DNA of 45,460 nt from an uncultured Succiniclasticum sp. (GCA_905235335.1 CAJOKZ010000011.1:1-45460), one strand, 5' to 3'. Shown: positions 1-9,147, numbered from the stretch's first letter. The notes: generated by a model not told the origin, from the sequence alone. Numbers and translations are program-made.

Positions 1-1334
1 TATCCGCTAACTTCATCCTTATATTTGTCATCACGGTGCTTCAACGTCACATAGTGGCTGACAAACTCTCCCTGGGGACGGCCCAGGGTAAGCTCCTGCC
101 CCACACGTTTCTTGTCGTACCTGGCAATTTCATCGCCATCACGGTCATAGTCGGCGTATTCATTGGTCACATTATAGATCGACAGGTTCAGGGATGTTTC
201 CTTTTTATCCAGCCAGGGTCTGCGGTAGGTAAGCTCATAGTTTTTGTTGTCGGCGCCGCCAAACTCCCACCGTAGCTGGATACTCTCGCCGGTGCCGCGG
301 AAATTCTTGTCCCCGATGGTGATCATCCCGATAAAGCCGTCCGCATCACTGTAACCAGCGCCGATACCGAACGTGCCGGTATTCGCTTCCTGAACCGTGA
401 TTTCCATCTCTACCGCATTAGGCGCACGGCCGGGATTCAGTTTCATATTGACATCTTCAAAAAAGCCCAGGTTCTGGATGCGCTGCAGGGAACGGCGGGC
501 CAGTGTCGAGTTGAAAGGTTCCCCTTTCTTGAGGCGGATCTCCCGCAAGATCACCTTGTCCTTTGTCTTAACGTTTCCCTTGACCTTGAAATCTTCCACA
601 ATACCTTCGTTGATTTGTACAGCCAGCACCCCGTCCGGATGGAGGGCTACATCCGTAAGCCTGGCCAGGATATACCCATCCCTCCTGTATTGTTCTTCCA
701 CAAACTGCAGCTTTCTCGTCGCTTCCCGTATATTGACCATTTTGCCCTTATGCAGGTTGACGATGCTGCGGATCTTTTCGGTGGAGATCTTTGTGTTTCC
801 CGTAACCTCCAGACGCTCAAAATTGGGGTTTTCCATCACATGGTATGTGACCTGCACTCCTTCCGGAACAAGCTGGAATGTAGGATACACATCATGAAAC
901 CAGCCCATGGCGTAGATGGACTGCAGATCCCTGGTAACGCTTTCTTCCGTCAGCGGAAGACCCGGAATGCTGGTCACAGATTTCAGGATCTCCTCTGTAG
1001 GAATCTCCACATTTCCCTCAATCTCGACTTTAGTCAGCACCTTATCCATATATGGAGAAAGCCCACTCTCCTCTTCCTGGGATACCCGCAGATCCTGAGC
1101 CGGCTCCGGCACCTCTCTGGGAGGAAGGTTGAGACGGTTCGGACGGGCCGCCTGCCCTGCCGCGCTGTCCGGTGCCGGAAGAGCATTCGGATCGTTCTCT
1201 ACGGTACCTGTTGTCTTCCGTTTCAGGCCGATCTGCTGGGATACGGTCGGTGTCGTCTCCGCAAATACAGGACTTACAGCGACCAAAGCGGTCATGAACC
1301 CCATCGTGATCTGCTTCGTCAAAGCATGTTTCAT
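1..1334 (-). CDS. bamA: BamA, outer membrane assembly factor (5' part; C-terminus beyond window)
   Basis: Omp85-family barrel that folds and inserts beta-barrel proteins into the outer membrane. The ATG at 1334 follows a GAGGGAGG ribosome site. Residues 1-25 are a signal peptide ending SPVFA. A Pro/Asn/Ala-rich linker runs to about residue 95, followed by three POTRA-like units starting near residues 100, 175 and 255 (each opens with a V-x-I/V-x-G-N motif such as VEIEGNVE or FKVKGN). From about residue 345 the sequence changes to alternating strands typical of the barrel. The frame is open to the left edge (444 codons seen), so the rest of the barrel and the C-terminal signature are outside. 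Three POTRA units rather than the five of E. coli is what I can count by eye. It lies downstream of tamB, a pairing expected from the Negativicutes outer-membrane gene cluster. Confidence 0.93.
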   Translation of the reverse strand, partial: MKHALTKQITMGFMTALVAVSPVFAETTPTVSQQIGLKRKTTGTVENDPNALPAPDSAAGQAARPNRLNLPPREVPEPAQDLRVSQEEESGLSPYMDKVLTKVEIEGNVEIPTEEILKSVTSIPGLPLTEESVTRDLQSIYAMGWFHDVYPTFQLVPEGVQVTYHVMENPNFERLEVTGNTKISTEKIRSIVNLHKGKMVNIREATRKLQFVEEQYRRDGYILARLTDVALHPDGVLAVQINEGIVEDFKVKGNVKTKDKVILREIRLKKGEPFNSTLARRSLQRIQNLGFFEDVNMKLNPGRAPNAVEMEITVQEANTGTFGIGAGYSDADGFIGMITIGDKNFRGTGESIQLRWEFGGADNKNYELTYRRPWLDKKETSLNLSIYNVTNEYADYDRDGDEIARYDKKRVGQELTLGRPQGEFVSHYVTLKHRDDKYKDEVSG

Positions 1335-1425
1335 AATATTTACAAACCTCCCTCAATAGTTGGCAACCCGAATCGGTTGTAGACTTGCCTGTAATTTTAC
1401 TCTATATATCAATGCCCGTCTGGGA

Positions 1426-1445
1426 GTCCGGCCATATTACCGGAC
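1426..1445 (-). terminator. Hairpin between the small membrane protein gene and bamA
   Basis: Perfect 6-bp inverted repeat GTCCGG/CCGGAC with an 8-nt loop, starting 9 nt beyond the stop codon of the gene at 1454-1987. No T-tract follows, so it may be an intercistronic or partial attenuating hairpin rather than a full terminator. Confidence 0.3.
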
Positions 1446-1453
1446 CCTGGACA

Positions 1454-1987
1454 CTATTTCACGGTTCCCAGTTCCTGCTTCCCGGAACGGATAAGTTGCT
1501 TCATTTGGCTGGACGAAAGGCTTACACTGCCGGAGCTTTCCTTTTTTGGAATTGATACGGCAGCAGCCGTTTCAGGCAGAGACTTTTTCTGCCTGCTGTC
1601 GGGCTTTGTTTTTATAACATGCCCAACACCCTCAGCCGTTTTGACTAAAACCTGTTTCTGGCCGGCTGCAGCCCCGTTCTGTACATCTCCCGCAGACAAT
1701 CCCTGGCGGCCTGCCGCGCTGGTCGTGTTTCCCCCATAGGAAGATGCCCACCACCAGCCCAGACCACCCGCTGCCAGCAAAAGGACAGCAAGGCATAGAG
1801 CCAGCACATGCCGTGTCCAGGAAAACAGGCCTGTACGCTTCTGCCGCAAATTTTCCAGCTCTGCCTCTGCCAGCATCAGATCCAGTTCGCCCCGGACATC
1901 CTGATTGCTGCGGAAACTGCGTTCCGCATTATCCAGACTGGCCCGGGCATTTCGTATCCGGTTGCAGACGGAATGGCTCTCAGTCAT
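1454..1987 (-). CDS. Single-pass membrane protein of unknown function
   Basis: I do not recognise the family. The ATG at 1987 is chosen because GGAGG sits 8 nt upstream; an in-frame TTG 15 nt earlier overlaps that site. The 177-residue product has a helical, charged N-terminal segment (1-57), a basic stretch RQKRTGLFSWTRH at 49-60, one membrane helix at about 61-81 rich in Leu/Ala with a WWW cluster, then a low-complexity Ser/Gly/Lys-rich tail. By the positive-inside rule the N-terminus is cytoplasmic and the tail faces the periplasm. It lies between a sigma factor gene and bamA and has its own strong promoter. That topology and position would suit a regulator or anti-sigma partner, but this is inference only. 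Confidence 0.75.
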   Translation of the reverse strand: MTESHSVCNRIRNARASLDNAERSFRSNQDVRGELDLMLAEAELENLRQKRTGLFSWTRHVLALCLAVLLLAAGGLGWWWASSYGGNTTSAAGRQGLSAGDVQNGAAAGQKQVLVKTAEGVGHVIKTKPDSRQKKSLPETAAAVSIPKKESSGSVSLSSSQMKQLIRSGKQELGTVK

Positions 1988-2014
1988 AGAGTGCACCTCC
2001 AACCCTATCTATTA

Positions 2015-2043
2015 ATTATATATAATCTGTTTTGATTTGGCAA
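2015..2043 (-). promoter_or_regulatory. Sigma-70 promoter for the small membrane protein gene (and probably bamA)
   Basis: TTGCCA (-35, 2038-2043), 17-nt spacer, TATAAT (-10, 2015-2020). Transcription would start about 20 nt ahead of the ribosome site of the gene at 1987. This suggests that this gene, and perhaps bamA, can be expressed independently of tamB and the sigma factor. Confidence 0.75.
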
Positions 2044-2228
2044 ATTCTCTTTTAAAAAAGATTCTTAAAATTTCATTTTTGTTGATTAGATTTCTTTTTC
2101 TTCAATTTACGCTGCAATTTCACCGGTTATCATCAAATTCCAATCATCTGCAGTATTCCAGCGGTCGCACAATGAACGTCTATAATTCCCTGCTTCCCAA
2201 ATATACTTATCAGGCGACCAGCGGCTTC

Positions 2229-2861
2229 CTATTTCCTAAATTCGCTCATAAACCTGGACAGCATCCCTCGAATCCGCCGCACGCCCTGTTTTTCCAATCG
2301 GTACACATGGCTGATCGTCACATGAATATCTTCAGCCAGTTCCACAGCAGGCTTGTTTTCCAAAAAGATTCCCTGAAGGACCTGCCTTTCTTTTTGCGGA
2401 AGCCGGTCCACAGCACGGGATACCCGTTCCGCTATGGCATGCCGTTCCGCCAATTCCTCAGGCAAAAGCTGCGGGGCAGGAATGGCCGGCCCGATTTCCC
2501 GGCCCGCCAGAATTTTTTTATCCAGATAAATTTCATCACGGGAAAACTCCCGGTTCAGAAAATCACACATCCTCCCGCGTATGCGGTGGATCGCATACAG
2601 ACTGAAAGCCACTCCTCTTGTATGATCATAGCTTTCAGCGGCCTCCAGCAACCCGATTGTCCCCTCCTGGATCAGTTCTATGGTGAGTTCTTCCGGCAGA
2701 CGGAACCGGATGGCTGTTTTGAAGACCAATGGCTGATAGGCCCCGGTCAGTTTCCTGTGGGCTCTTTCATCCCCTTCCGATGCCCGGATCCAAAGCTCTT
2801 TTTCTTCCTCCGGGGAAAGCATTTTTATTTTTTTCAGTTCTTCCAGATATTTTTGCAGCAT
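2229..2861 (-). CDS. RNA polymerase sigma factor, sigma-70 family
   Basis: 210 residues with sigma region 2 in the first half (ELIQEGTIGLLEAAESYDHTRG then FSLYAIHRIRGRM, the core-binding and -10 recognition helices) and sigma region 4 at about 150-205 (RLPQKERQVLQGIF, then a helix-turn-helix ending VYRLEKQGVRRIRG). Region 1.1 and a long region 3 are absent, so it is an alternative sigma factor, closer to SigB/SigF/FliA-like or sporulation-type factors than to RpoD. The start lies 13 nt after the tamB stop, so it is probably co-transcribed with tamB. Its placement between tamB and bamA hints at a role in envelope gene control; its regulon cannot be read from this window. Confidence 0.9.
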   Translation of the reverse strand: MLQKYLEELKKIKMLSPEEEKELWIRASEGDERAHRKLTGAYQPLVFKTAIRFRLPEELTIELIQEGTIGLLEAAESYDHTRGVAFSLYAIHRIRGRMCDFLNREFSRDEIYLDKKILAGREIGPAIPAPQLLPEELAERHAIAERVSRAVDRLPQKERQVLQGIFLENKPAVELAEDIHVTISHVYRLEKQGVRRIRGMLSRFMSEFRK

Positions 2862-2874
2862 GTACTCCCCTCCA

Positions 2875-5800
2875 TCAGAATGTAATGTGGTATTCTATGC
2901 TGTACCGCCTTTCGTGGTCCTCATTCTGCGAAAGCGTCAGGTTCAGGTGGTCCGTCAACTGGTACTGCGTATAAATATTATCGTGCATGCCATTAAAACT
3001 GCGGGTATATCCGATCTTCCACCGTTCTGTCAAATTTTTTGCTATTAGAAAATTATACTGTTCTTTCTCATCCTGTGTCAACTCCCGGACGATCTGATTA
3101 TCGAAATCCACTCCGTTTTCCACCTTGCCTGCATATAAACGAAATTCGTCAATGCCCAGCGCCTTCCGGATGATCTGTTCCACATCCCCCAAAATGCCTG
3201 TCTCCAGTCCTGCAATCAGAAGGTTTTGCATGTCTTCATTTGTCAAATCGTCGCTGCCTGCCGAAGAACGCTGCAGCGTCAGCATGCGGACCAGGGCATC
3301 CTGTGAAAGGGTAGGATTGGATCTGAGCACCAGATTCAGGTTGTCTTTGCTCAGAGGGCCTTCAATATGCAACTCTATGCGGTAACGGTTGAATTTTGTA
3401 TTGGCGTCCAGTTTGACAGCCGGAAGGAACGTCCCCCGTTCCGACCAGCGGACAGACCCTTTTTCCACATTAAACCGCGTCCGCAGATAGGTCACGGTTC
3501 CTTTATCCGTCTCAATACTGCCCTCGATCCTGGGAAGGATCGTGCTTCCTTTCATATGGATCTGTCCTTTGAGCCACAAATCATACAGATATTTGTTGTA
3601 AAGGTGTACTTTGGGTCCCAGCGACACGGCTACATCCATCCCCAAATTGCCGGATCCTTCTCCCAGAGAGGGCACCGTAGGCATGTTCACCAGGACGTCA
3701 TCCAACCGTACATCGGCCTTGACCTTTGCCCGCCAGCCCTCTTTTTCCACAGGATTTCCGTCAGTCCCGTTACCTTTCACATCCTGTTGTCGGGACAGAC
3801 GCCTGGGAAGCCGGTAATATTCCGGCATAACGGAAAATGTCCCATTAATCCGTCCCTTAAACACCGGCGAATCGATTTCCGCATTGTTGGCCGTTCCGGA
3901 GAACAAGTAGGCTTTTTCATCATTCGCTTTCAAATCATAGGTTCCGCTGCCTTCCACCGTTCCTTTGCCAAGAACTGCAGATACCTGTTCAAGAACGATC
4001 CGGGAACCGTCAAAAACGATTTTCAGGTTAAGTTTATCAATCAGCGTATAGACATTTGCAAGTTTTACGCATCCGTCCGTGACCCCCAGCGATCCAAACA
4101 TCTGCGGATCTTCCAGTGTCCCCGTCAGCCGGAGGTTTCCCTGCGCTTCTCCGACACCCCATTCGACGGCGGGAAGCGTCCCTAGGACCGCAAGACTTGC
4201 ATGACTGAAATCCGTCAGAATATCCATCTGTGCATTCGGATTCTTCCGGTTTTCCTTATCCCTGAACAAATCCATCGGAATTTTACCGCTGGCATTCAGA
4301 TAATAAATATCCTTTTCCGCCGTAAGCCGCTTCAGTGTGAGAACATCTTTTTCCAGCGAGACTTCCGCAATGCCCCGGTCAAAGGACGCTCCTTCCAGAT
4401 TCCCCCCGGTAAGCTCTATGACACCTGTCCCCACAGGAGAATCCATGCTGCCTTCCAAATGGGCTGTCATGTTCAATGAACCCGCCAGCGCCAGCGGTTT
4501 TTTCATAAAGGCGGTGAGGATGGCAGGATTGGCATCCACTGCTTCGGCTTTGATCTGCATCTGCCGTTTTCGTAAATCCGCCATACCAGTCAGGGAAATG
4601 GTTCCTTCCCGGCGAAATGCTCTGTCTTCCTGTAGTTTTATAGTATCAATAGTCAACACACCCTTGTTCAACAGGGCTTTTACCGCCATCTGGTCATACT
4701 TGACGCCGTTGATATCCAATTTATATCCCCAGAAATCAGCTAGCACACCCTTTCCCGGTCCGTTAAACTCCAGCGTCCCGGCAGCCAGACCCTTTAACGG
4801 AAAATCAACCTTTGCCATTTTCATGATATTCTGCAGATCCCCGTACATGATTCCCATCCGCCCCGTCAGGCTCCGGGCAGGAAGATTAAGAGACAGGTCG
4901 ATCATGTAGGCCGAAGTAAGACCATCTGTATTCTCCTGTTCACAGGATCCCTTTAGGGAATTGATATCGTTCCCATTGCTGATCAGGGATCCTTTCAGGT
5001 TCTTCACCGGCACATCGTTGAACCGGAACTCTTCACTGGTAACATTCCCGGCAAAGAGCGGTTTTTCCATCGTTCCGCCCAGATGCCCCTCAGCCGATGC
5101 ATATCCTGACAGCTTTATATTCTCTTCCTGCAAAGGCAGGCGTTCCAGATACACATTCTCGGCCTCCGCCTGAAAATCCAGGTTATGCTTCGCGTCCATA
5201 TACCCGTGGAGTTTCAGGGTAGTGGAAAGGGCTTTCACGATAATATTCTGCAGCGTAAGCTCCCCTTTATGATACACATATCCACCTACTGCGGAGTCTA
5301 CCAGATAACCCTGTACGCTGCCATCAGACATATCTACATTGCCTTTTACAGTCGGATCAGAAAGAGAGCCTGTCAGCAACATATGGTTGGAAAGATTTCC
5401 TGTCACTTTAACGGAATCTTTCCATCCTGCCGCAGCGATCAATGGTTCTATCCTGACCTTTTCCGTATCTACCGCTAAATCAAATGCAGGCTCGTCCCCT
5501 CTCAGATCAATGGTTCCGCTGGTCAGATGGGTTCCCTGTTCCATAACAAGGCGGTAATCTTTCAGGGTGACAACATTGTCACGTACCGTTACCTCCCCCA
5601 GTCCCTCTTCCACAGCCAAATCCTTCCAGACAGCCTGCCGCAGCCGGACCGGGCCCTCAAAGTTCACCCGAGATCCCCGGCCGAAAAGCCACCAGTCTGA
5701 AGTAAGAAGTCCACTCCCTTCCTGGCCACATACAGCCAGCGCCGGGGCGATCGGCATATCGGTCATCCGGCCCTTCAAATCGTAGGTTCCGTCATATCCC

Positions 5801-7179
5801 ACCGTACCGGCAGCCGTCATCGCGCCATGATCTGCAAAAGCGGAAAAAGTATTGATCCGAACCCCTGTATCGGTCAGATCCGCGTCAAAATCCATCACCT
5901 TCAGGATCGTATCCCGCCACTGCAAATCCATGGTATTGGCGGCCACACTGACCTTCAAAATTCCTCTTTCCCTGTCATAGGTTCCGCTGCCTGCCAAGAC
6001 CGCGTTCAGTAGAATCTTTTCCCCGCTGGTCTGTTCCCCGTCCAACGTAACTTTCCGGATACCAGCCTCTCCGCTGATCCTGCCTGTGCTCAAATCATAG
6101 GTTCCCTGCCCGTTGACAATGCCTCCCCGATAAATCGCCTGAATAAGATTAACAGCCGCCTTCCGATCGGCCAAAACCATCTCGGCCAACAGGCCTGATA
6201 CGGTTTCTCCCGCATAAGACAATGTATCGGCCCGCAGGGAAACCTGCCCCTCAGGATTATCCGTGTCACGGATATCCACAGTACCCGAAACAAGGGCTTT
6301 CTGCCCATTCAGGCTGATCATAAGATCCTTTACCCTAATGGCATGATCTGACGAAGATACCTTCCCTGTGATCCGGAACGGAACAGTCTGGCCGCCAAGG
6401 CTGTACGAACCCCTTACATCCTGCAGGTTGCATGTGCCCCGCAGGACGGTGTTGCTGCCATCATTATCCCATTGCCCGTCAATATCCGTCACCTGCCCGG
6501 CAGCGCCTTCCACTTGTCCGTAGCGAAGAGCCAACGGACCATAAGGTGCCAGGTCTACACGGGACGACCGCATGACGATCTTGCCAATCCCTTTGTTGTC
6601 GATGCTTCCGATGAAACGAGCCGTTTCCATGCCGGGGGCATCTACGGTAAAGTCCAGGTCAAAAGCGGGATTATAACTTCCATCTACTGAACCATTCACA
6701 TCATATTCCCAGGTTCCCTCAGGAAGCTGTACAACAACAGATCCCTGTTTTACTTCCGCTTTCCCGTAAAAAGGTGTGGTTTCAGAATCTGAATGTTTCA
6801 ACAGTGACTGAAAGTTCCATGTCTCGTCTTTATCCTGCCGGATGTATAAAACAGGTTTCTTCATCTCCACAGAAGAGATCACTTTTTCTATCCCACCCAG
6901 CAATTTCAGCGGATTAAGAGATATCCGGGTTTCCGGCATCACGGCCACGGGCTGTTGCTTTTTATCTTTTACGATCACATCTTTGACCAGAAGCTCTGCA
7001 AAGCCGGATTTGGATATCGAACCGATGGTAGCAGAGCCGTGGATATAATCTGTTGCCATTTTTTCCACATACGGCACGGCCCGATCCATCAGGGCAGGCA
7101 GCACAAGCTGGGTAATACCCGCAAAAAGGGCACAGAGTACCGCAGCTATGCCAATAAGCCATTTTGCCAAGCGATTCAT
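2875..7179 (-). CDS. tamB: TamB, translocation/assembly module (AsmA-like bridge protein)
   Basis: Large 1434-residue protein with an N-terminal membrane anchor (about residues 6-29) and a very long periplasmic region of repeating beta strands, the pattern of TamB/AsmA-like lipid-transport bridges. The last ~350 residues match the TamB (DUF490) domain, including a conserved stretch near VNMPTVPSLGEG and LKGQIHMKGS and a strand-rich ending that closes with an aromatic residue (YHITF). In proteobacteria TamB links inner and outer membranes and helps phospholipid transport and barrel assembly; in Negativicutes it is encoded near bamA, as here. The length is normal for the family. It starts with ATG after an ACGGAGG site and has a 5' leader of about 230 nt. 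Confidence 0.93.
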   Translation of the reverse strand: MNRLAKWLIGIAAVLCALFAGITQLVLPALMDRAVPYVEKMATDYIHGSATIGSISKSGFAELLVKDVIVKDKKQQPVAVMPETRISLNPLKLLGGIEKVISSVEMKKPVLYIRQDKDETWNFQSLLKHSDSETTPFYGKAEVKQGSVVVQLPEGTWEYDVNGSVDGSYNPAFDLDFTVDAPGMETARFIGSIDNKGIGKIVMRSSRVDLAPYGPLALRYGQVEGAAGQVTDIDGQWDNDGSNTVLRGTCNLQDVRGSYSLGGQTVPFRITGKVSSSDHAIRVKDLMISLNGQKALVSGTVDIRDTDNPEGQVSLRADTLSYAGETVSGLLAEMVLADRKAAVNLIQAIYRGGIVNGQGTYDLSTGRISGEAGIRKVTLDGEQTSGEKILLNAVLAGSGTYDRERGILKVSVAANTMDLQWRDTILKVMDFDADLTDTGVRINTFSAFADHGAMTAAGTVGYDGTYDLKGRMTDMPIAPALAVCGQEGSGLLTSDWWLFGRGSRVNFEGPVRLRQAVWKDLAVEEGLGEVTVRDNVVTLKDYRLVMEQGTHLTSGTIDLRGDEPAFDLAVDTEKVRIEPLIAAAGWKDSVKVTGNLSNHMLLTGSLSDPTVKGNVDMSDGSVQGYLVDSAVGGYVYHKGELTLQNIIVKALSTTLKLHGYMDAKHNLDFQAEAENVYLERLPLQEENIKLSGYASAEGHLGGTMEKPLFAGNVTSEEFRFNDVPVKNLKGSLISNGNDINSLKGSCEQENTDGLTSAYMIDLSLNLPARSLTGRMGIMYGDLQNIMKMAKVDFPLKGLAAGTLEFNGPGKGVLADFWGYKLDINGVKYDQMAVKALLNKGVLTIDTIKLQEDRAFRREGTISLTGMADLRKRQMQIKAEAVDANPAILTAFMKKPLALAGSLNMTAHLEGSMDSPVGTGVIELTGGNLEGASFDRGIAEVSLEKDVLTLKRLTAEKDIYYLNASGKIPMDLFRDKENRKNPNAQMDILTDFSHASLAVLGTLPAVEWGVGEAQGNLRLTGTLEDPQMFGSLGVTDGCVKLANVYTLIDKLNLKIVFDGSRIVLEQVSAVLGKGTVEGSGTYDLKANDEKAYLFSGTANNAEIDSPVFKGRINGTFSVMPEYYRLPRRLSRQQDVKGNGTDGNPVEKEGWRAKVKADVRLDDVLVNMPTVPSLGEGSGNLGMDVAVSLGPKVHLYNKYLYDLWLKGQIHMKGSTILPRIEGSIETDKGTVTYLRTRFNVEKGSVRWSERGTFLPAVKLDANTKFNRYRIELHIEGPLSKDNLNLVLRSNPTLSQDALVRMLTLQRSSAGSDDLTNEDMQNLLIAGLETGILGDVEQIIRKALGIDEFRLYAGKVENGVDFDNQIVRELTQDEKEQYNFLIAKNLTERWKIGYTRSFNGMHDNIYTQYQLTDHLNLTLSQNEDHERRYSIEYHITF

Positions 7180-7261
7180 CGTGTGTCTGTGCCTCCGTAA
7201 AAATTAGAAATGTTTCTCATTTGACTTATGCTGCAATCACAAAGACCGTGCAAAACAGAGC

Positions 7262-7311
7262 CACCGATTACTATTCCACGAATCCACGGAATAACATAAT
7301 CTCTTCCGGTG
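7262..7311 (-). other. Structured hairpin in the tamB 5' leader
   Basis: On the minus strand TATTCC/GGAATA (6 bp, 10-nt loop) extends through GATTA/TAATC and, after a bulge, CACC/GGTG. It lies within the untranslated leader between the predicted tamB promoter (-10 at 7416) and its ATG. There is no U-tract, so it is not an obvious terminator. Confidence 0.4.
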
Positions 7312-7415
7312 TTTTACCCCTGCCTTCGCCTTACCGCACAAGGGAGTTATATGACAAATAACAGTTTATTACTGTCTGATTTCATATAAATAAAAATACT
7401 ATCCCATGATACTTA

Positions 7416-7424
7416 ATTATAGCA
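7416..7424 (-). promoter_or_regulatory. Extended -10 promoter of tamB
   Basis: TGCTATAAT, a perfect -10 hexamer with the TGn extension; no good -35 hexamer is visible at 16-18 nt. It would give a leader of about 230 nt before tamB. The stretch from 7180 to 7580 holds only this promoter, the leader hairpin and the tolC terminator. Confidence 0.6.
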
Positions 7425-7484
7425 GAAACGGTGTTAAAATTCATCACTGTTTGTATCACTTCTGTGAACTTTTGCAGCAAGGAA

Positions 7485-7529
7485 TACAAAAACAAAAAGA
7501 GCGGACCCTGCTATTACAAGATCCACTCT
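7485..7529 (-). terminator. Rho-independent terminator of tolC
   Basis: Read on the minus strand: AGAGTGGATC pairs with GGGTCCGCTCT (10 bp with G-U wobbles), 11-nt loop, followed by TTTTTGTTTTTG. It begins about 50 nt after the tolC stop codon. Confidence 0.85.
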
Positions 7530-7580
7530 CCTGTGTCATATTACGGTCCGGCATGCAATAAGGCCGGTGTATCCAGTCTG

Positions 7581-9077
7581 TTATTTCTCGCTTTTCGCTG
7601 CTTTTTCAGCGGCCGCCGTTGCCCTTCTGCGTTCCACGCGGGCCTTTTCCAGCGCCTTGACCCGTTCCTTTAACATCTTTTCGGAATCGGTCGTTTCTGC
7701 TGCTGCGTTATACAGCGCCTTGGTCGCTTTAAAGCGCTCCCCGTAGGTGAGATACTTATAGTCACCGGGACGGGCTTCAATACCCATGGCTGTCTGCAGC
7801 GCGCTTCTGGAAGTATTGTAATCATACAGTGCCGTATTGTAGTTGTTCCTCGCTTCCCGCAGGGCAACCTGTGCATCCAGTACGTCCGTGTTGGTACCCA
7901 CGCCGGCTTCATAGCGGACCTGGGCGATATGATAATCTTCCTCCGCCTTTGCTACGGCTACCTCAGTGGTGGAAATCCGTTTCTCCGCCTCACGCAGGTT
8001 AAAATAGCAATTCCGCACATCTAACTGCACTGCATCCGTATCCTGCCGATAGGATTCCTTGGCAGTCATCAGATTCGCCTTGGCCGCTGCAACGTTGGAT
8101 TTAGTAACGCCACTATCAAATACATTCATATTGACACTGAACCCTGCACCCCATCTGTTTCCGTCATCTCCGGGCCAGTCGTTGCCACTCCACTGGTTGG
8201 ACGCAGAACCGGTAACAGAGGGAGTCCATCCGGCCTTCGCTCCATTCAGTGCAGCTTCTGCCGACTTTACCTGCAGGCTGCTCTGTTGCAGGTCCAGACG
8301 GTGCAACATGGCATAATTGATACAGTTTGGCAGGGACTCTGTATATGCATTGTAACTCAGTTCCTCCATCGGGTTCAGTTTTGTATCCTGCGGGATCCCC
8401 ATAAGGTTGTTCAGATTGGCCTCCGCAATATTATACCCGTTGTCCGCCTTGATCAGGGACTGCTGAGCCGATGTCAACTCCACCTCACTGCGCAATAAAT
8501 CGACCTTTGCCACAACACCCACATCATACTGGGCCTGTACATTTTTCAGATGGTCTTCCAATGCTTCCACGGACTGTTCACATACCACACGGGCATCTTT
8601 GGCAGCCAGCAGCGCATAATACGCATCCGTTACAGTTGCTTTCAGTTTTATGAATGCCAGCTCTTCTCCCAACACACTGCTCTGATACACCGCCTTTGCA
8701 CGTTTTTCTGCAGCATTCAGACTTCCATTATAAATAGGAACAGACAGGTTCAGGCCGTTGCTATATGTATTGCCGATCTGTTTATCGTACAATCCGGAAC
8801 TCATATTAAACTGGTCATGCCAAAACCCTCCCCGGGAAGTGTTGTGGGAAAAAGTCACCTTAGGCCCAAAGCTTTCCCTGGCGGCATTATAATCTGCCCG
8901 GGCGGCATCCAGATTGTATTCAGCTTTTTTAATATCCGCATGGCTGGCAAACGCCTTGTCAATAGCTGTCTGCAAATTGATGGGCAAGGACTCCGCGGCA
9001 AAAGCGGAAGGTGCCATCAGGGCAACAAACAATGCGCTTAACAATGCAGTGCGCCCAGCTTGTTTTCTCTTAATCAT
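7581..9077 (-). CDS. tolC: TolC-family outer membrane efflux/export channel
   Basis: 498 residues. ATG at 9077 is chosen for its GGAGG site 7 nt upstream and because it opens directly into a signal peptide (1-27, ending APSAFA). Two outer-membrane efflux repeats follow, visible as paired long helices with the repeated pattern of Ala-rich helix, Y-x-x-G/V-G-V and D-L/D-V (YDVGVVAKVDLLRSEVEL in the first half, YEAGVGTNTDVLDAQVALRE in the second). The product would form a trimeric channel spanning the outer membrane and periplasm. The tail (last ~40 residues) is basic and Ala-rich. It follows mlaEFD closely, an arrangement seen in other Negativicutes, but has its own promoter. Confidence 0.92.
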   Translation of the reverse strand: MIKRKQAGRTALLSALFVALMAPSAFAAESLPINLQTAIDKAFASHADIKKAEYNLDAARADYNAARESFGPKVTFSHNTSRGGFWHDQFNMSSGLYDKQIGNTYSNGLNLSVPIYNGSLNAAEKRAKAVYQSSVLGEELAFIKLKATVTDAYYALLAAKDARVVCEQSVEALEDHLKNVQAQYDVGVVAKVDLLRSEVELTSAQQSLIKADNGYNIAEANLNNLMGIPQDTKLNPMEELSYNAYTESLPNCINYAMLHRLDLQQSSLQVKSAEAALNGAKAGWTPSVTGSASNQWSGNDWPGDDGNRWGAGFSVNMNVFDSGVTKSNVAAAKANLMTAKESYRQDTDAVQLDVRNCYFNLREAEKRISTTEVAVAKAEEDYHIAQVRYEAGVGTNTDVLDAQVALREARNNYNTALYDYNTSRSALQTAMGIEARPGDYKYLTYGERFKATKALYNAAAETTDSEKMLKERVKALEKARVERRRATAAAEKAAKSEK

Positions 9078-9094
9078 TTTGCTACCTCCATTTT

Positions 9095-9110
9095 CTGACT
9101 GATGAGTCAG
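9095..9110 (-). promoter_or_regulatory. Inverted repeat at the tolC transcription start (possible operator)
   Basis: CTGACT-GATG-AGTCAG, a perfect 6-bp dyad with a 4-nt centre lying between the -10 element and the ribosome site of tolC. It could be a repressor operator or a short 5' hairpin. Confidence 0.4.
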
Positions 9111-9117
9111 CATAAGT

Positions 9118-9147
9118 ATTATATATAAATCCCGATGCAAAAGTCAA
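9118..9147 (-). promoter_or_regulatory. Sigma-70 promoter of tolC
   Basis: TTGACT (-35, 9142-9147), 18-nt spacer, TATAAT (-10, 9118-9123). No terminator is visible between mlaD and this promoter, so read-through from mlaEFD is also likely. Confidence 0.75.

Noticed and set aside
2037..2885. Plus-strand open frame opposite the sigma factor
   Set aside because: Phe/His/Pro-rich translation typical of a shadow frame; the minus-strand gene is clear.
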